Source: DATGZH01 sp035297265
GTDB lineage: Bacteria > Actinomycetota > Acidimicrobiia > Acidimicrobiales > RAAP-2
Reading direction: 5' to 3'
NCBI GenBank assembly: GCA_035297265.1
Contig: DATGZH010000001.1
Span: 1-64,000, forward strand
Length of the DNA stretch: 64,000 nt
Positions 24,098-32,132 of this stretch are shown in pieces. Below the pieces are notes generated by a model, which was given only the letters and a program-made list of their open reading frames with translations, had not been told where the DNA came from and searched no databases. Positions within the stretch are counted from its first letter, which is position 1; each line of letters starts with the position of its first letter. The position numbers and the translations under genes are program-made.

Positions 24098-25798
24098 ATG
24101 GCACAACGGATCGTCGGCCTGGACATCGGGACCAGTGCTGTCCGCGCCGTCGAGCTGACCGTCGGGGACGGCCGGCCCGTCCTCGAAGCCTACGGCCAGG
24201 TCGGACTGCCTCCGGGCTGCGTGGTCGACGGCGAGGTCCGGGACAACGCCCAGGTCGTGGCCTCGCTCAACCGCCTCTGGCGGGAGGGTGGCTTCAGCGT
24301 CCGCCGGGTGCACCTCGGCGTGGCCGGCCTGCGGGCGATCACGCGAGAGATCGACATGCCGCCCGTGCCGCCGTCGGAGCTCGACGACGCCGTCCGCTTC
24401 CAGGCCGACCAGGTCGTGCCGTTCCCGCTCGACCAGACCGTGCTGTCGAGCAAAGTCATCGCCCAGTACACCGACGCCGACGGGTCGCCCCAGCTGCGGG
24501 TGCTCGTCGCCGCCGCCCACCGTGAGCTGATCGACGGGGTCACCGAGGTGGTGCAGTCCGCCGGCCTGACCCCGGTCGGCATCGACCTCGACACCGCGGC
24601 GCTGGCCCGGGCACTCTACGACCCGAGCTTCACCGTCGGGCCCGAGGCCATCGTCTCGGTCGGGGCCGGCCTGACCATGGTGGTCATCCACGAGCGAGGC
24701 GTCCTCCAGTTCGTCCGCACGATCGACATGGGCGGCGAGTCGATCACGAAGTCCCTGGCCAGCGCCCTGGACCTCCCGATCGTCGACGCCGAGGGCCTGA
24801 AGCGCCGCCTCGGCCTGCCCGAGGCCCACGACACCCGGGCGGTGTCGGCCGTGGCCGCCGCGGTGAGCGAGCTCTCGGGCGAGATCCACAACTCCATCCG
24901 CTACTTCGCCTCGCTCCCGGGTCGGAGCGCCGTCTCCCGGATCCTCGTGACCGGCGGTGGTGGCCGCACCGTCGGCCTCGTCCCGGCCATCCAGCAGGGC
25001 ATCGAGACCCCGGTCCAGCCGGCGGCCCCGCTGTCCCAGGTCGACATCGACCAGCTCGGTATCAGCCCGGCCCAGGCGGCCGAGATCAACCCGACGCTGG
25101 CCGTCCCCGTCGGCCTGGCCCTGCCGGAGCCCTCGGGGAAGGCCTTCAACCTCCTGCCGCCCGAGATCGCCCTCAAGGCCCAGGAGCGGGCCGTCCGGCG
25201 CTACTGCGTGGCCGCCGTTGCCGTCGTGGTCGCCCTGCTCGTGGCCCTCACCGTGTGGCGGGTGCTCACCATCCACAACAAGCAGAAATCGGTCAACGCC
25301 CTGGCCGCCGAGAACGCCCAGCTCCAGAACGTCGAAATCCCCAAGTACAACAAAGCCGTCCAGCTGAAGGCCCAGGTGACGGCGCAGCAGGCCCTGCTGA
25401 AGCCGACCGTGGAGGCCGAGATCAACTGGCTGCTCGTCCTGAACATGGTCAGCAAGTACGAGCCGAACACGGCGGTCATGGCCGGGATCGCGATCACACC
25501 GATCAGTTCTTCGACCACGTCGTCTTCGAGCTCATCCTCGTCGACCTCGACGAGCACCACCACGCCGGCCACCCAGACCACGATCGCCACCGCCTCGTCG
25601 ACGGTGACCGTGAACAGTCTGCCGGACGTGACCGTGTGGGGTCAGACCTTCACGCTCTGTCCGATCCTCACGAGCGTCATACCGTCGGGGACCTATGCCC
25701 CGGCGGATAACGCCTCGGTCACGTTCGGGGTTCAGATGACGATCGGCAACTACGCCCTCAACACGACACCCAGCCCGTACACGGAGCCGATCCCATGA
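24098..25798 (+). CDS. pilMN: PilM-PilN fusion protein, pilus alignment complex
   Basis: 566 residues. Residues 1-345 are PilM: actin-like ATPase fold with VGLDIGTSAVRAVEL at the start, phosphate-2 region SVGAGLTMVV and ILVTGGGGRTVGLVPAI. Directly after, AFNLLPPEI (349-357) is the signature N-terminus of PilN, which in separate proteins inserts its NLLP peptide into PilM. Then come one membrane helix (about 367-386), a coiled coil and a globular end with a Ser/Thr-rich insert near 470-500. Normally PilM and PilN are separate genes; here the PilN cytoplasmic peptide is covalently joined to its partner. There is no frameshift. pilO follows with an ATGA overlap (25795-25798). Confidence 0.9.
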   Translation: MAQRIVGLDIGTSAVRAVELTVGDGRPVLEAYGQVGLPPGCVVDGEVRDNAQVVASLNRLWREGGFSVRRVHLGVAGLRAITREIDMPPVPPSELDDAVRFQADQVVPFPLDQTVLSSKVIAQYTDADGSPQLRVLVAAAHRELIDGVTEVVQSAGLTPVGIDLDTAALARALYDPSFTVGPEAIVSVGAGLTMVVIHERGVLQFVRTIDMGGESITKSLASALDLPIVDAEGLKRRLGLPEAHDTRAVSAVAAAVSELSGEIHNSIRYFASLPGRSAVSRILVTGGGGRTVGLVPAIQQGIETPVQPAAPLSQVDIDQLGISPAQAAEINPTLAVPVGLALPEPSGKAFNLLPPEIALKAQERAVRRYCVAAVAVVVALLVALTVWRVLTIHNKQKSVNALAAENAQLQNVEIPKYNKAVQLKAQVTAQQALLKPTVEAEINWLLVLNMVSKYEPNTAVMAGIAITPISSSTTSSSSSSSSTSTSTTTPATQTTIATASSTVTVNSLPDVTVWGQTFTLCPILTSVIPSGTYAPADNASVTFGVQMTIGNYALNTTPSPYTEPIP

Positions 25799-26421
25799 GC
25801 GACGCGCCGCGTCGCACCCAGCTGCTCCGGAGCCCGGTCGTGATCGGGACGGTGGTCGTCATCTTCGTGGCCATCCTGGCCTGGGCCTTCTTCTACTGGT
25901 TCCCGAGCAACAAGAAGCTCAACAACCTGAACGCACAGGAGTCGACGCTCACGGTCCAGCAGCAGGCGCTGAACGCCAAGCTGGCTCAGCTGAAGGCGAC
26001 CTCGGCGGCCCAGCCCCAGCTCCTGGCCCTGCAGGCCGAGCTCACCACGCTCGTGCCGCCGGATCCCGGGGTCTACCCGTTCATCCTCACGATGGTGAAC
26101 ACGACGCAGCAGTCGGGTCTCAAGCTGATCAGCATCACCGCCCAGACCAGCACCGCGGCAGCAGGGCCAGGCGTCACGACCACCCCCATCACGGTGACGA
26201 CGACGGGCCCCTACGACAACGCCCTGACCTTCATCAAGAACGTCGAGGCCCTGCCGAGGCTCACGATCATCAACTCGGTCAGCCTCACCGGCGGGGGCCC
26301 GGGATCGGCCCGCAGCACCACCCTGAGCGAGATCTTCGCGCTCTCGATCTTCTCGGCGCCGCCCGTGACGGTCCCGGCGCCGCCCACCTCGTCGTCTGGC
26401 ACCACGGCGACCACTGGCTGA
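25795..26421 (+). CDS. pilO: Pilus alignment protein PilO
   Basis: 208 residues. A short cytoplasmic N-terminus, a single helix (VVIGTVVVIFVAILAWAFFYW), a coiled coil (about 45-85) and a small alpha/beta domain (PFILTMVNTTQQSGLKLISI, YDNALTFIKNVEALPRLTI) match PilO. The C-terminal tail is Pro/Thr/Ser-rich. With PilN it forms the periplasm-side stalk that lines up the pilus motor. Translation is coupled to pilMN by a four-base overlap. Confidence 0.88.
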   Translation: MSDAPRRTQLLRSPVVIGTVVVIFVAILAWAFFYWFPSNKKLNNLNAQESTLTVQQQALNAKLAQLKATSAAQPQLLALQAELTTLVPPDPGVYPFILTMVNTTQQSGLKLISITAQTSTAAAGPGVTTTPITVTTTGPYDNALTFIKNVEALPRLTIINSVSLTGGGPGSARSTTLSEIFALSIFSAPPVTVPAPPTSSSGTTATTG

Positions 26422-26430
26422 GGGGCGCAG

Positions 26431-26757
26431 ATGACCACGATCGACGAGATCACAGCCTCGGGGGATGGCCTTCTCCACGACGGCACCGCGCCGAAGCCAC
26501 GTCGGCACCCTGTCTTCAAGCGGATCGCAGCAGTGGTCGCTCTCGGCATGGCCGGAGCACTCGCGGCCGGTTGCAGCTCCGGCGGGGGCACGGCAGGGTC
26601 GACGGGCGGCGGCTCGGTGGTGACGACCACCGTGCCCCCGACCACCAGCACCACGACGACGACGCTGCCGGCGGGTGTCACGGCATGCGGGTCCCAGCGC
26701 GACCCCTTCGACCCCGCACTGACGCCACCGCCTGCGGGCTCGCCGGCCAACTGCTGA
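26431..26757 (+). CDS. Short lipoprotein-like protein at the pilP position
   Basis: 108 residues. A basic cytoplasmic N-terminus of about 30 residues precedes a hydrophobic helix ending ALAAGCSSGGG, a lipobox-like sequence. A Thr/Pro-rich linker follows, then GSQRDPFDP near the C-terminus. PilP proteins carry an RDPF motif between their linker and their beta domain; here the motif is present but the domain is absent. It is 9 bases after pilO, so it belongs to the operon. It could be a reduced PilP that contacts PilN/PilO; the homology is suggested only by position, architecture and the short motif. Confidence 0.55.
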   Translation: MTTIDEITASGDGLLHDGTAPKPRRHPVFKRIAAVVALGMAGALAAGCSSGGGTAGSTGGGSVVTTTVPPTTSTTTTTLPAGVTACGSQRDPFDPALTPPPAGSPANC

Positions 26758-27224
26758 TCAGGCGCCGTCTGGCCAGGTCGGCGCAGGCAGCTGCGGTGCC
26801 ACGCCGCGGACGGCGGTGCTGATCCGGTCGTCTCCCTCGCCCCACATCCGCCGGGGCCGTCTGGCCGTGGCGCGGGTGACGTCAGTCTGGAGACGTTGCT
26901 GCCCAGTCATCGCCAGGGCGGCCCGGGCCCGCCGCGGGCCACGTCCGACGTCGGGACGTACGAGGCCGTCGTCGAAGGAGCGACGAGCCGACCTGGGTGC
27001 CGCCGGCTGTGGACTGCTCACAGCCCGTCGAGAGGAGTCGTTGGCGGCCAACGGCGGGAGGCTCGCCCCGGTGGCCGGATCGAGGACGACACCGGGACGG
27101 CACGACCAGCAGCGCGCATCACCGGACCGACGGCGACCATCGGACGACGCCCCGCACGAACGAGAACCGGGGCGGACCCCCTCAGATGATTCGGCGATTT
27201 CGGCTGCCCACGAGGGAGCCGTGG
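26758..27224. other. Intergenic region, no gene recognised
   Basis: 467 bases between convergent units. Frames present on both strands have random-looking Arg/Pro-rich composition and no start signals. GCCGTCTGGCC occurs twice (near 26763 and 26858). No convincing terminator was found. It may be a decayed gene. Confidence 0.5.
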
Positions 27225-28544
27225 TCAGCCGGTCGCCACCGCTTCGGCGGCCCGGGGTGCCTCCACCTCCTCCGTGCTCGCTTCCAACGGGTGCCGCTCG
27301 AAGCGACCAGGGATGGCGGCGAGGAGCGCCACACCGAGGAACACCATCTCGGGCGCCCACCAGGCCCACTCGCTCAGATAGAGGTAGCTGTAGCGGGTGA
27401 CCACCCCGGCAGCTACCGCGGTGACCACCCAGCGCCACCACTTCGAGGTGGCCCCGGCGACGAGCACCATCGCCAACGGGGACCAGAAGTAGTAGGGCGT
27501 CATCACCGCCTCGAAGAAACACCAGCTCGCGAGGGCTACCGACATGAGCCAGAGCAGCATGCGAGGTGACGGTCGACGGCGCCAGGCGAACAGCCCGAGC
27601 CCGACCGCCGTGGCCAACCCGAGCAGCCGGGGCAGTCCCGGCGCCACGACGTTGCCGGTGTGCTGCGGCACCGTGACCGAATGGAACTGGAGCCGGCCGT
27701 CGCTCTTGAACAGCATCTCCTGGTGGCTCGAGTAGACGGCGTTCTTCTCCAGGACCGGCGCAAAGGCCAGCCAAGGTGTCGGGTGGTTGATCGACGGATA
27801 GGTCGGTTGCTCGACGAGGGCCCGGGTCGTGTTGTGGAACGAGTAGGCGAACGGGATGGCCAACAGGAGCGCCGCGGGCACCGCGGCCTTGACCACCATG
27901 TTGAGGCGACGACGGTTGTCCGGGGCGATCGCCAGTACGAGCGGCAGCGCGAGGATAGCGACCGGCTGGAAGGCGATGGCCACGCCGAACATCCACCCGC
28001 AGAGGGCCCAACGGGAACGGAGGGCGTAGATCAGGCCGTAGACGACGAAGGCGATGGCGATCGGGTCCTCAGGGTGGCCCCATATGGCGACCAGTGGCCA
28101 CAGGAGCACGGCCTCGAGGACGGTGAGGACGATCCGGCGTCGCTTGCTGAGACCCAGCTCCTCGGCGAGGGCATCGAAGGCGAACAGGGCGATCGTGCTG
28201 ACCGCCATCTCCACAGGGCCGACGACGAACCAGGCGGCCGGGCGGACGTTCACAAAGGGGAACGACTCACCGAGCCCGAACCTGCTCACGATCATGGCCG
28301 CCGGCGCGAGCAAGACCAGGATCCCCGGCGTGGAGATGAACCCGGTGCCGGGAGTGTAGATGTCGGCAATGTCGCCGTAACCGATGTAGTGGGCCGCGTG
28401 CATCGTGCCCCAGATGTCGAGACCGGTGTCCCACTGATTCACGTGGTGTACGTAGCGGCCCCACAAGAACGTGTACGCCAGCGCGGTGACGACCACGACC
28501 ACCGCCGCGATGAGCGGGACCTTTCTCCGAGCCACGCGGCTCAT
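27225..28544 (-). CDS. Polytopic membrane glycosyltransferase-like protein
   Basis: 439 residues with about ten hydrophobic segments. The loop after the first helix (NQWDTGLDIWGTMHAAHY) and the WGHPEDPIAIAF motif in the middle resemble GT-C fold polyprenyl-phosphate mannosyltransferases (GT87-like, DUF2029). Such enzymes glycosylate lipids or proteins on the outer face of the membrane. It lies directly downstream of the pilin gene on the same strand, beyond a terminator-like hairpin, so pilin glycosylation is a reasonable guess, not shown. The C-terminus is a cytoplasmic Glu/Ala-rich tail. Confidence 0.65.
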   Translation of the reverse strand: MSRVARRKVPLIAAVVVVVTALAYTFLWGRYVHHVNQWDTGLDIWGTMHAAHYIGYGDIADIYTPGTGFISTPGILVLLAPAAMIVSRFGLGESFPFVNVRPAAWFVVGPVEMAVSTIALFAFDALAEELGLSKRRRIVLTVLEAVLLWPLVAIWGHPEDPIAIAFVVYGLIYALRSRWALCGWMFGVAIAFQPVAILALPLVLAIAPDNRRRLNMVVKAAVPAALLLAIPFAYSFHNTTRALVEQPTYPSINHPTPWLAFAPVLEKNAVYSSHQEMLFKSDGRLQFHSVTVPQHTGNVVAPGLPRLLGLATAVGLGLFAWRRRPSPRMLLWLMSVALASWCFFEAVMTPYYFWSPLAMVLVAGATSKWWRWVVTAVAAGVVTRYSYLYLSEWAWWAPEMVFLGVALLAAIPGRFERHPLEASTEEVEAPRAAEAVATG

Positions 28545-28584
28545 ACCGCTACCTTTCGGATCGGACTTCGCCGCAACGCGCCGA

Positions 28585-28608
28585 GGGGCCCCGCCGAAGC
28601 GGGACCCC
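28585..28608 (-). terminator. Terminator-like hairpin after the pilin gene
   Basis: On the minus strand GGGGTCCCGC-TTCG-GCGGGGCCCC forms a 10-bp stem with a UUCG tetraloop (one G-U pair). No T tract follows, as is common in high-GC actinobacteria. It could lower expression of the downstream glycosyltransferase gene relative to the abundant pilin. Confidence 0.6.
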
Positions 28609-28678
28609 CCTGCGCATTGACTTCCAGCCCTGATTGGTGGCGGCTGCCCCCCACGAGGGAAGGTCCACCGCTACCGAA

Positions 28679-29299
28679 TCAGCTCGGGTACGTCGGACCC
28701 CAACCCACCGCAGTGGTGATGTAGGTGTCGGTGTAGCCGCATCCGAGTGTCGTCGTGGTGCCCTTGGGCGTCCCGTTGTACGAAATGCCCTGCGCCGTGG
28801 TGACCTTGGCAGCGGCAAGACCGCCGACCTGGCCAGGCTGGGCCTCTTCGTTGTCCTCGGCGTACCAGCAACGCTGGTCAGCCGACTCGTCGGCCAGGAA
28901 GACGATCTGGCCGTCCGGGCTCACCTGCACGTTGATGGTGTGCGGCGTACCGCTCGTCAACGCGAGGGCGTTGGTGAAGTTCAGCTCCGGCTCCGAGCTC
29001 TGCAGCCCACTGAGCATCGAGAGCTCCGTCGGGTAAGCACCCTGGTTCGTGAAGATCGTCTTACCCGAGATGATGGCATTCGTCAGGTCGGACTGCGCAG
29101 AACGGTCCTGAGCACCACTTCGCACCCCGAGGAATGTCGGGATGGCGATGGCCATCAGAATCGCCATGATGAGCAGCACCACCATGAGCTCGATGAGGGT
29201 GAAGCCCGATTCGGCCCCCTCCTCCTCGGCCACGTCGGCCTGACGGTCGTCCAAGAACCGCGCCAAGCGCGAGAACTTGAAGGTCCGAATTACATGCAT
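28679..29299 (-). CDS. pilA: Type IV major pilin-like prepilin
   Basis: 206 residues from ATG 29299 with GAGAGGGGG eight bases upstream. The prepilin motif GAESG^FTLIELMVVLLIM has Glu at +5 after the expected cleavage following Gly32, then a long hydrophobic alpha-1 helix. The leader is unusually long and acidic (RQADVAEEEGAESG). The globular part ends with two Cys (DQRCWYAED and LGCGYT) likely forming a D-loop disulfide. It is the only pilin seen here, set apart from the ATPase genes. Base composition is a little lower in GC than its neighbours, as usual for a highly expressed or variable surface protein. Confidence 0.92.
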   Translation of the reverse strand: MHVIRTFKFSRLARFLDDRQADVAEEEGAESGFTLIELMVVLLIMAILMAIAIPTFLGVRSGAQDRSAQSDLTNAIISGKTIFTNQGAYPTELSMLSGLQSSEPELNFTNALALTSGTPHTINVQVSPDGQIVFLADESADQRCWYAEDNEEAQPGQVGGLAAAKVTTAQGISYNGTPKGTTTTLGCGYTDTYITTAVGWGPTYPS

Positions 29300-29674
29300 C
29301 GGTGTGTCCCCCTCTCGGATGGAATCCGAATAGGCAATGGTCACGGACCCCTCCGGCCCGCGCCGGTCAGCATAGCCCCCGGAAAACCGAAAGTCTCGTC
29401 CGCCCCCCACGTCAGAGACCCATGACCGACCAGGAACCGACCTGCAACTGTACTGCGCCCGACATGACGCAAATGTGTCACCGGAGCGCGACCTGTACCT
29501 CGATTTCGGTGCTGATCTCCACTAGTCTGTGACATCGGTTTCGGCGGCTGGCCAAGCGGTCCTTCGTCGATGGCCGTCTGGGCCGAGGGGGAACGAGGCC
29601 GGCGCGGCCCCGAACGGGACACCTCGGGAGGAGTCGAGGATCGGGGCGGAGGGGAAGCCCGGGAGGCGACACTG
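29300..29674. other. Divergent regulatory region between pilA and the proline-rich gene
   Basis: 375 bases without a gene. Candidates are a minus-strand TATGCT (29368-29373) for pilA, giving a leader of about 65 bases, and a plus-strand TAGTCT (29523-29528) for the proline-rich gene. A palindrome at 29465-29480 lies between them. GGGAGG at 29661-29666 is the ribosome site for the plus-strand gene. Confidence 0.45.
29465..29480. promoter_or_regulatory. Imperfect palindrome TGACGC-AAAT-GTGTCA
   Basis: Arms match in five of six positions. TGANNN...NNNTCA architecture resembles CRP/FNR-type sites, though the spacing is short. It lies midway between divergent genes, one of them the pilin. Confidence 0.3.
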
Positions 29675-31477
29675 ATGAGCATGTACAACACCGGCCCGGG
29701 CGGGGGCGGGGAGACATCGGATCTCGTCCGGTCGGTCGCCCTTTCTTCCGCTCGACTGTGGGAGGAAGTGCTGCAACGGCTGAGCCGGGTGGAACGGGTC
29801 CAGCTCGAGTTGACCCAATCCCTCTCGAGGCTCCAGCCCGAGCTGCTCGGACCACAGGCCAAGAGCCTCGCCGCGAGCTCGCATACGGCCGAGCTCCCAC
29901 CACCTCCGGGTTTCGGAACCGCCACCCCCCCGCCACCCCCGCCGCCACCACCCCCGCCGCCCGGCGGGTTCGGTGCGCCGGCGGACGTCCCCGAGCCGCT
30001 CTTCTACGTCCCGCCGCTGCGCGGCCCGGGCGAGCCGCCCCCGCCACCGGGCTTCGAGTCGGCCGGTAGGCCCGACCTGCCGCCACCCCCGCCGTTCGCC
30101 GGCAGCCCCCTTCCCCCGCCTCCGGGTTTCGGCGCTGACCCCGGTCTGGCTCCGCCGCCTCCGGATTTCGGTGGCGACCCCGGTCTGGCTCCGCCGCCGC
30201 CGCCGTTCGCCGGCAGCCCCCTCCCCCCGCCTCCGGGTTTCGGTGGCGACCCCGGTTTGCCGCCACCGCCGCCGGGCTTCGGGGCACCGGCCTCTGCCGA
30301 CCCGATGGCGGGCATGGCGACCTTCGCCCCGCCGCCACCCCCGATGGCCCCGCCCGGCTTCTCGCCCGAGGACCTGACGGGAGCCGACGCTCTCGGCGCG
30401 GCCCCGCCGCCACCGCCGATGGCCCCGCCCGGCTTCTCGCCCGAGGACCTGACGGGAGCCGACGCCCTCGGCGCAGCCCCGCCGCCCCCGCCGATGGCCC
30501 CGCCCGGCTTCTCGCCCGAGGACCTGACGGGAGCCGACGCCCTCGGCGCAGCCCCGCCGCCCCCGCCGGGCTTCGACATCGGGCCGGGGGCCGCCGCACC
30601 GGCCTTCGGTGCCGCGGCGGCGTCGTCGATGCCCGACTTCGGGCTCAACCTCGAGCCGCCGCCGCCGCCACCACCCGGCCTGGGGCTCGGCCCTGCCACC
30701 CCGCCGCCGCCGGGCTTCGAGGCCGGCGGGGCCGCTCCACCGCCGGCGGACGCCTCGCCCGCCGCGGCACCTTCCATGCCCGACTTCGGGCTCAACCTCG
30801 AGCCGCCCCCGCCCCCGCCGCCGCCGGGCTTCGGCCCCGGCCCGGGCGAGGAGCCTCCGCCGCCACCGCCGTCGGGGTTCGACAGCGGTGGGCTCGCCAC
30901 GCCTCCCCCACCCCCGCCACCACCGGGCTTCGACGCCGGCGCCACGGCACCAACCCCCCCGCCGGGCTTCGACGCCGGCCATCACGAGGCGCCACCCCCG
31001 CCGCCGGGCTTCGACGCCGGCATCGTGGAGCCCGTCGCCCCGTCCGACGCCCTCGGCGCGTCGCCGCCGCCACCACCGGGCTTCGACATGGCCCACGCCG
31101 ACGACGCCCCTCCGCCGCCGCCGGCCTTCGACATGGCCCACGCCGACGACGTCGGCGCCCCTCCGCCGCCGCCGGGCTTCGACATGGCCCCCGCCGACGA
31201 CGCGGGGACGCCGCTGCCCCCGCCTGGTTTCGACGTGACCCCGCCCGAGGCCTTCGTCCCGGCCGCCCCGGCCCAGCCCGGGTTCTCGCCCTCGGACTTC
31301 GCCGGCGTCCACGCCATCGGCGGCAACCCACAAGAGGAAGTGGCCGATCAGACGAAGGGGGGCGAAGACGCCCCGTCGATCAGCGAGCAATTCGCGGCGG
31401 CCGCCCGGGACCCGGACGCCCCCGTCCCCCCGATCACCCCCGACTTCTTCGCCCGGGCCGGCCGACGTCGCCGTTGA
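29675..31477 (+). CDS. Proline-rich repeat protein, unknown function
   Basis: 600 residues from ATG 29675, with GGGAGG eight bases upstream. Residues 20-65 form a predicted coiled helix (LWEEVLQRLSRVERVQLEL). The rest is low-complexity: dozens of PPPPPGF(D/G/E) units separated by short acidic or Gly/Ala spacers, including three near-identical 25-residue copies. The end (ISEQFAAAARDPDAP, PDFFARAGRRRR) is again non-repetitive and basic. No signal peptide or membrane segment, so it is presumably cytoplasmic. Poly-Pro modules with a coiled coil recall scaffold proteins such as formin FH1 or actinobacterial polarity scaffolds; linkage to pilA suggests a pilus-positioning role, which is speculation. 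The antisense frames are shadows of its repeats. Confidence 0.75.
   Translation: MSMYNTGPGGGGETSDLVRSVALSSARLWEEVLQRLSRVERVQLELTQSLSRLQPELLGPQAKSLAASSHTAELPPPPGFGTATPPPPPPPPPPPPGGFGAPADVPEPLFYVPPLRGPGEPPPPPGFESAGRPDLPPPPPFAGSPLPPPPGFGADPGLAPPPPDFGGDPGLAPPPPPFAGSPLPPPPGFGGDPGLPPPPPGFGAPASADPMAGMATFAPPPPPMAPPGFSPEDLTGADALGAAPPPPPMAPPGFSPEDLTGADALGAAPPPPPMAPPGFSPEDLTGADALGAAPPPPPGFDIGPGAAAPAFGAAAASSMPDFGLNLEPPPPPPPGLGLGPATPPPPGFEAGGAAPPPADASPAAAPSMPDFGLNLEPPPPPPPPGFGPGPGEEPPPPPPSGFDSGGLATPPPPPPPPGFDAGATAPTPPPGFDAGHHEAPPPPPGFDAGIVEPVAPSDALGASPPPPPGFDMAHADDAPPPPPAFDMAHADDVGAPPPPPGFDMAPADDAGTPLPPPGFDVTPPEAFVPAAPAQPGFSPSDFAGVHAIGGNPQEEVADQTKGGEDAPSISEQFAAAARDPDAPVPPITPDFFARAGRRRR
30329..30553 (+). 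repeat. Three tandem 75-bp repeats inside the proline-rich gene
   Basis: The unit encodes PPPPPMAPPGF-SPEDLTGADALGAA and starts at 30329, 30404 and 30479. The copies are almost identical in DNA, including synonymous sites, pointing to recent duplication by slippage or recombination. A related single unit (FSPSDFAGVHAIGG) occurs near the C-terminus. Confidence 0.85.
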
Positions 31478-31496
31478 CGGCGCCGTCGCCGTCAGG

Positions 31497-31994
31497 TCAG
31501 AGGCCGCCCGCCTCGCCGTTCGCCCGGCGCCACGGGCCGGAGCGGCCCCCCGACTTCTCCCAGAGGGCCACCTGCTCGACGGTCATCGTGCGGTCCGCGG
31601 ACTTGCACATGTCGTAGACGGTGAGGGCCGCCACGGTGCAAGCGGTCATCGCCTCCATCTCGACGCCGGTGCGGTCGACGGTCTCGACGCTCGCCTCGAC
31701 CTCGACGTAGTCGTCGCCGATCGAGAAGTTGACCGACACGGCCCCGACGAGCACCGGCTGGCACATCGGGAGGAGGTCGGCCGTCCGCTTCGAGGCCTGG
31801 ATGCCGGCGATACGGGCCGCCGCCAGCACGTCACCCTTCGTGATGGCGTTGTTGGCCACCTTGGCCGTCGTCTCCGGCAGCATGACGACCCGGCAGCGGG
31901 CCAGGGCCCGGCGGTGGGTGGGCTCCCGGGGGGCCACGTCGCCCATCCGGGCACCTCCGAGGGGGTCCAGGCGGGCCAGGCTCCGTTCGGGCAC
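31497..31994 (-). CDS. moaC: Cyclic pyranopterin monophosphate synthase MoaC
   Basis: 165 residues from GTG 31994. Family motifs are all in order: ARMGDV, ITKGDVLAAARIAGIQASKRT, TGVEMEAMTACTVAALTVYDMCK and KSGGRSG. MoaC makes cPMP from the cyclic GTP product of MoaA in molybdenum cofactor synthesis. One oddity: the LCHPL motif, whose His is an active-site residue in E. coli MoaC (His77), reads MCQPV here, so His is replaced by Gln (CAG). The other catalytic residues (Lys of KGDV, Glu-x-Glu, Asp and Lys of YDMCK) are kept. No other moa genes are nearby. A TAGACT box six bases before the start suggests leaderless expression. Confidence 0.92.
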   Translation of the reverse strand: MPERSLARLDPLGGARMGDVAPREPTHRRALARCRVVMLPETTAKVANNAITKGDVLAAARIAGIQASKRTADLLPMCQPVLVGAVSVNFSIGDDYVEVEASVETVDRTGVEMEAMTACTVAALTVYDMCKSADRTMTVEQVALWEKSGGRSGPWRRANGEAGGL

Positions 31995-32000
31995 CGCACA

Positions 32001-32006
32001 AGTCTA
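32001..32006 (-). promoter_or_regulatory. -10 box (TAGACT) of moaC, leaderless arrangement
   Basis: Minus-strand TAGACT, then six bases, then the moaC GTG. Confidence 0.4.
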
Positions 32007-32049
32007 TGCAGCGGGCGCCGGCCCCGGACCCGGCCGCGACGCCACGCGC

Positions 32050-32055
32050 TAAACT
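32050..32055 (+). promoter_or_regulatory. -10 box (TAAACT) of the fmdB-type gene
   Basis: TAAACT directly abuts the CIRCE repeat, so transcription would start inside the operator, as in other HrcA-controlled promoters. Confidence 0.45.
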
Positions 32056-32080
32056 GGCACTCAAAGGTTGCGAGTGCCAA
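32054..32080 (+). promoter_or_regulatory. CIRCE-like HrcA operator
   Basis: CTGGCACTC-N9-GAGTGCCAA has 8-bp complementary arms and the exact nine-base spacer of the CIRCE consensus (TTAGCACTC-N9-GAGTGCTAA), differing mainly by G for A in the arm. CIRCE is bound by the heat-shock repressor HrcA and normally precedes groES/groEL or hrcA-dnaJ. Here it precedes the FmdB-type gene by about 50 bases. Confidence 0.8.
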
Positions 32081-32132
32081 CGTCGCACCGCGGGGCAGGT
32101 CCGGGTGAGGGCCTGCAAGGAGCAGCCCGAGA

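Noticed and set aside
26816..27400. 194-codon plus-strand frame after the pilus operon
   Set aside because: Runs into the antisense of the glycosyltransferase gene, Arg-rich, no ribosome site.
29522..31390. Long antisense frame (about 620 codons) opposite the proline-rich gene
   Set aside because: It is a mirror of the GC-rich CCG/CCC repeats (Arg/Gly-rich product) and has no start signal.
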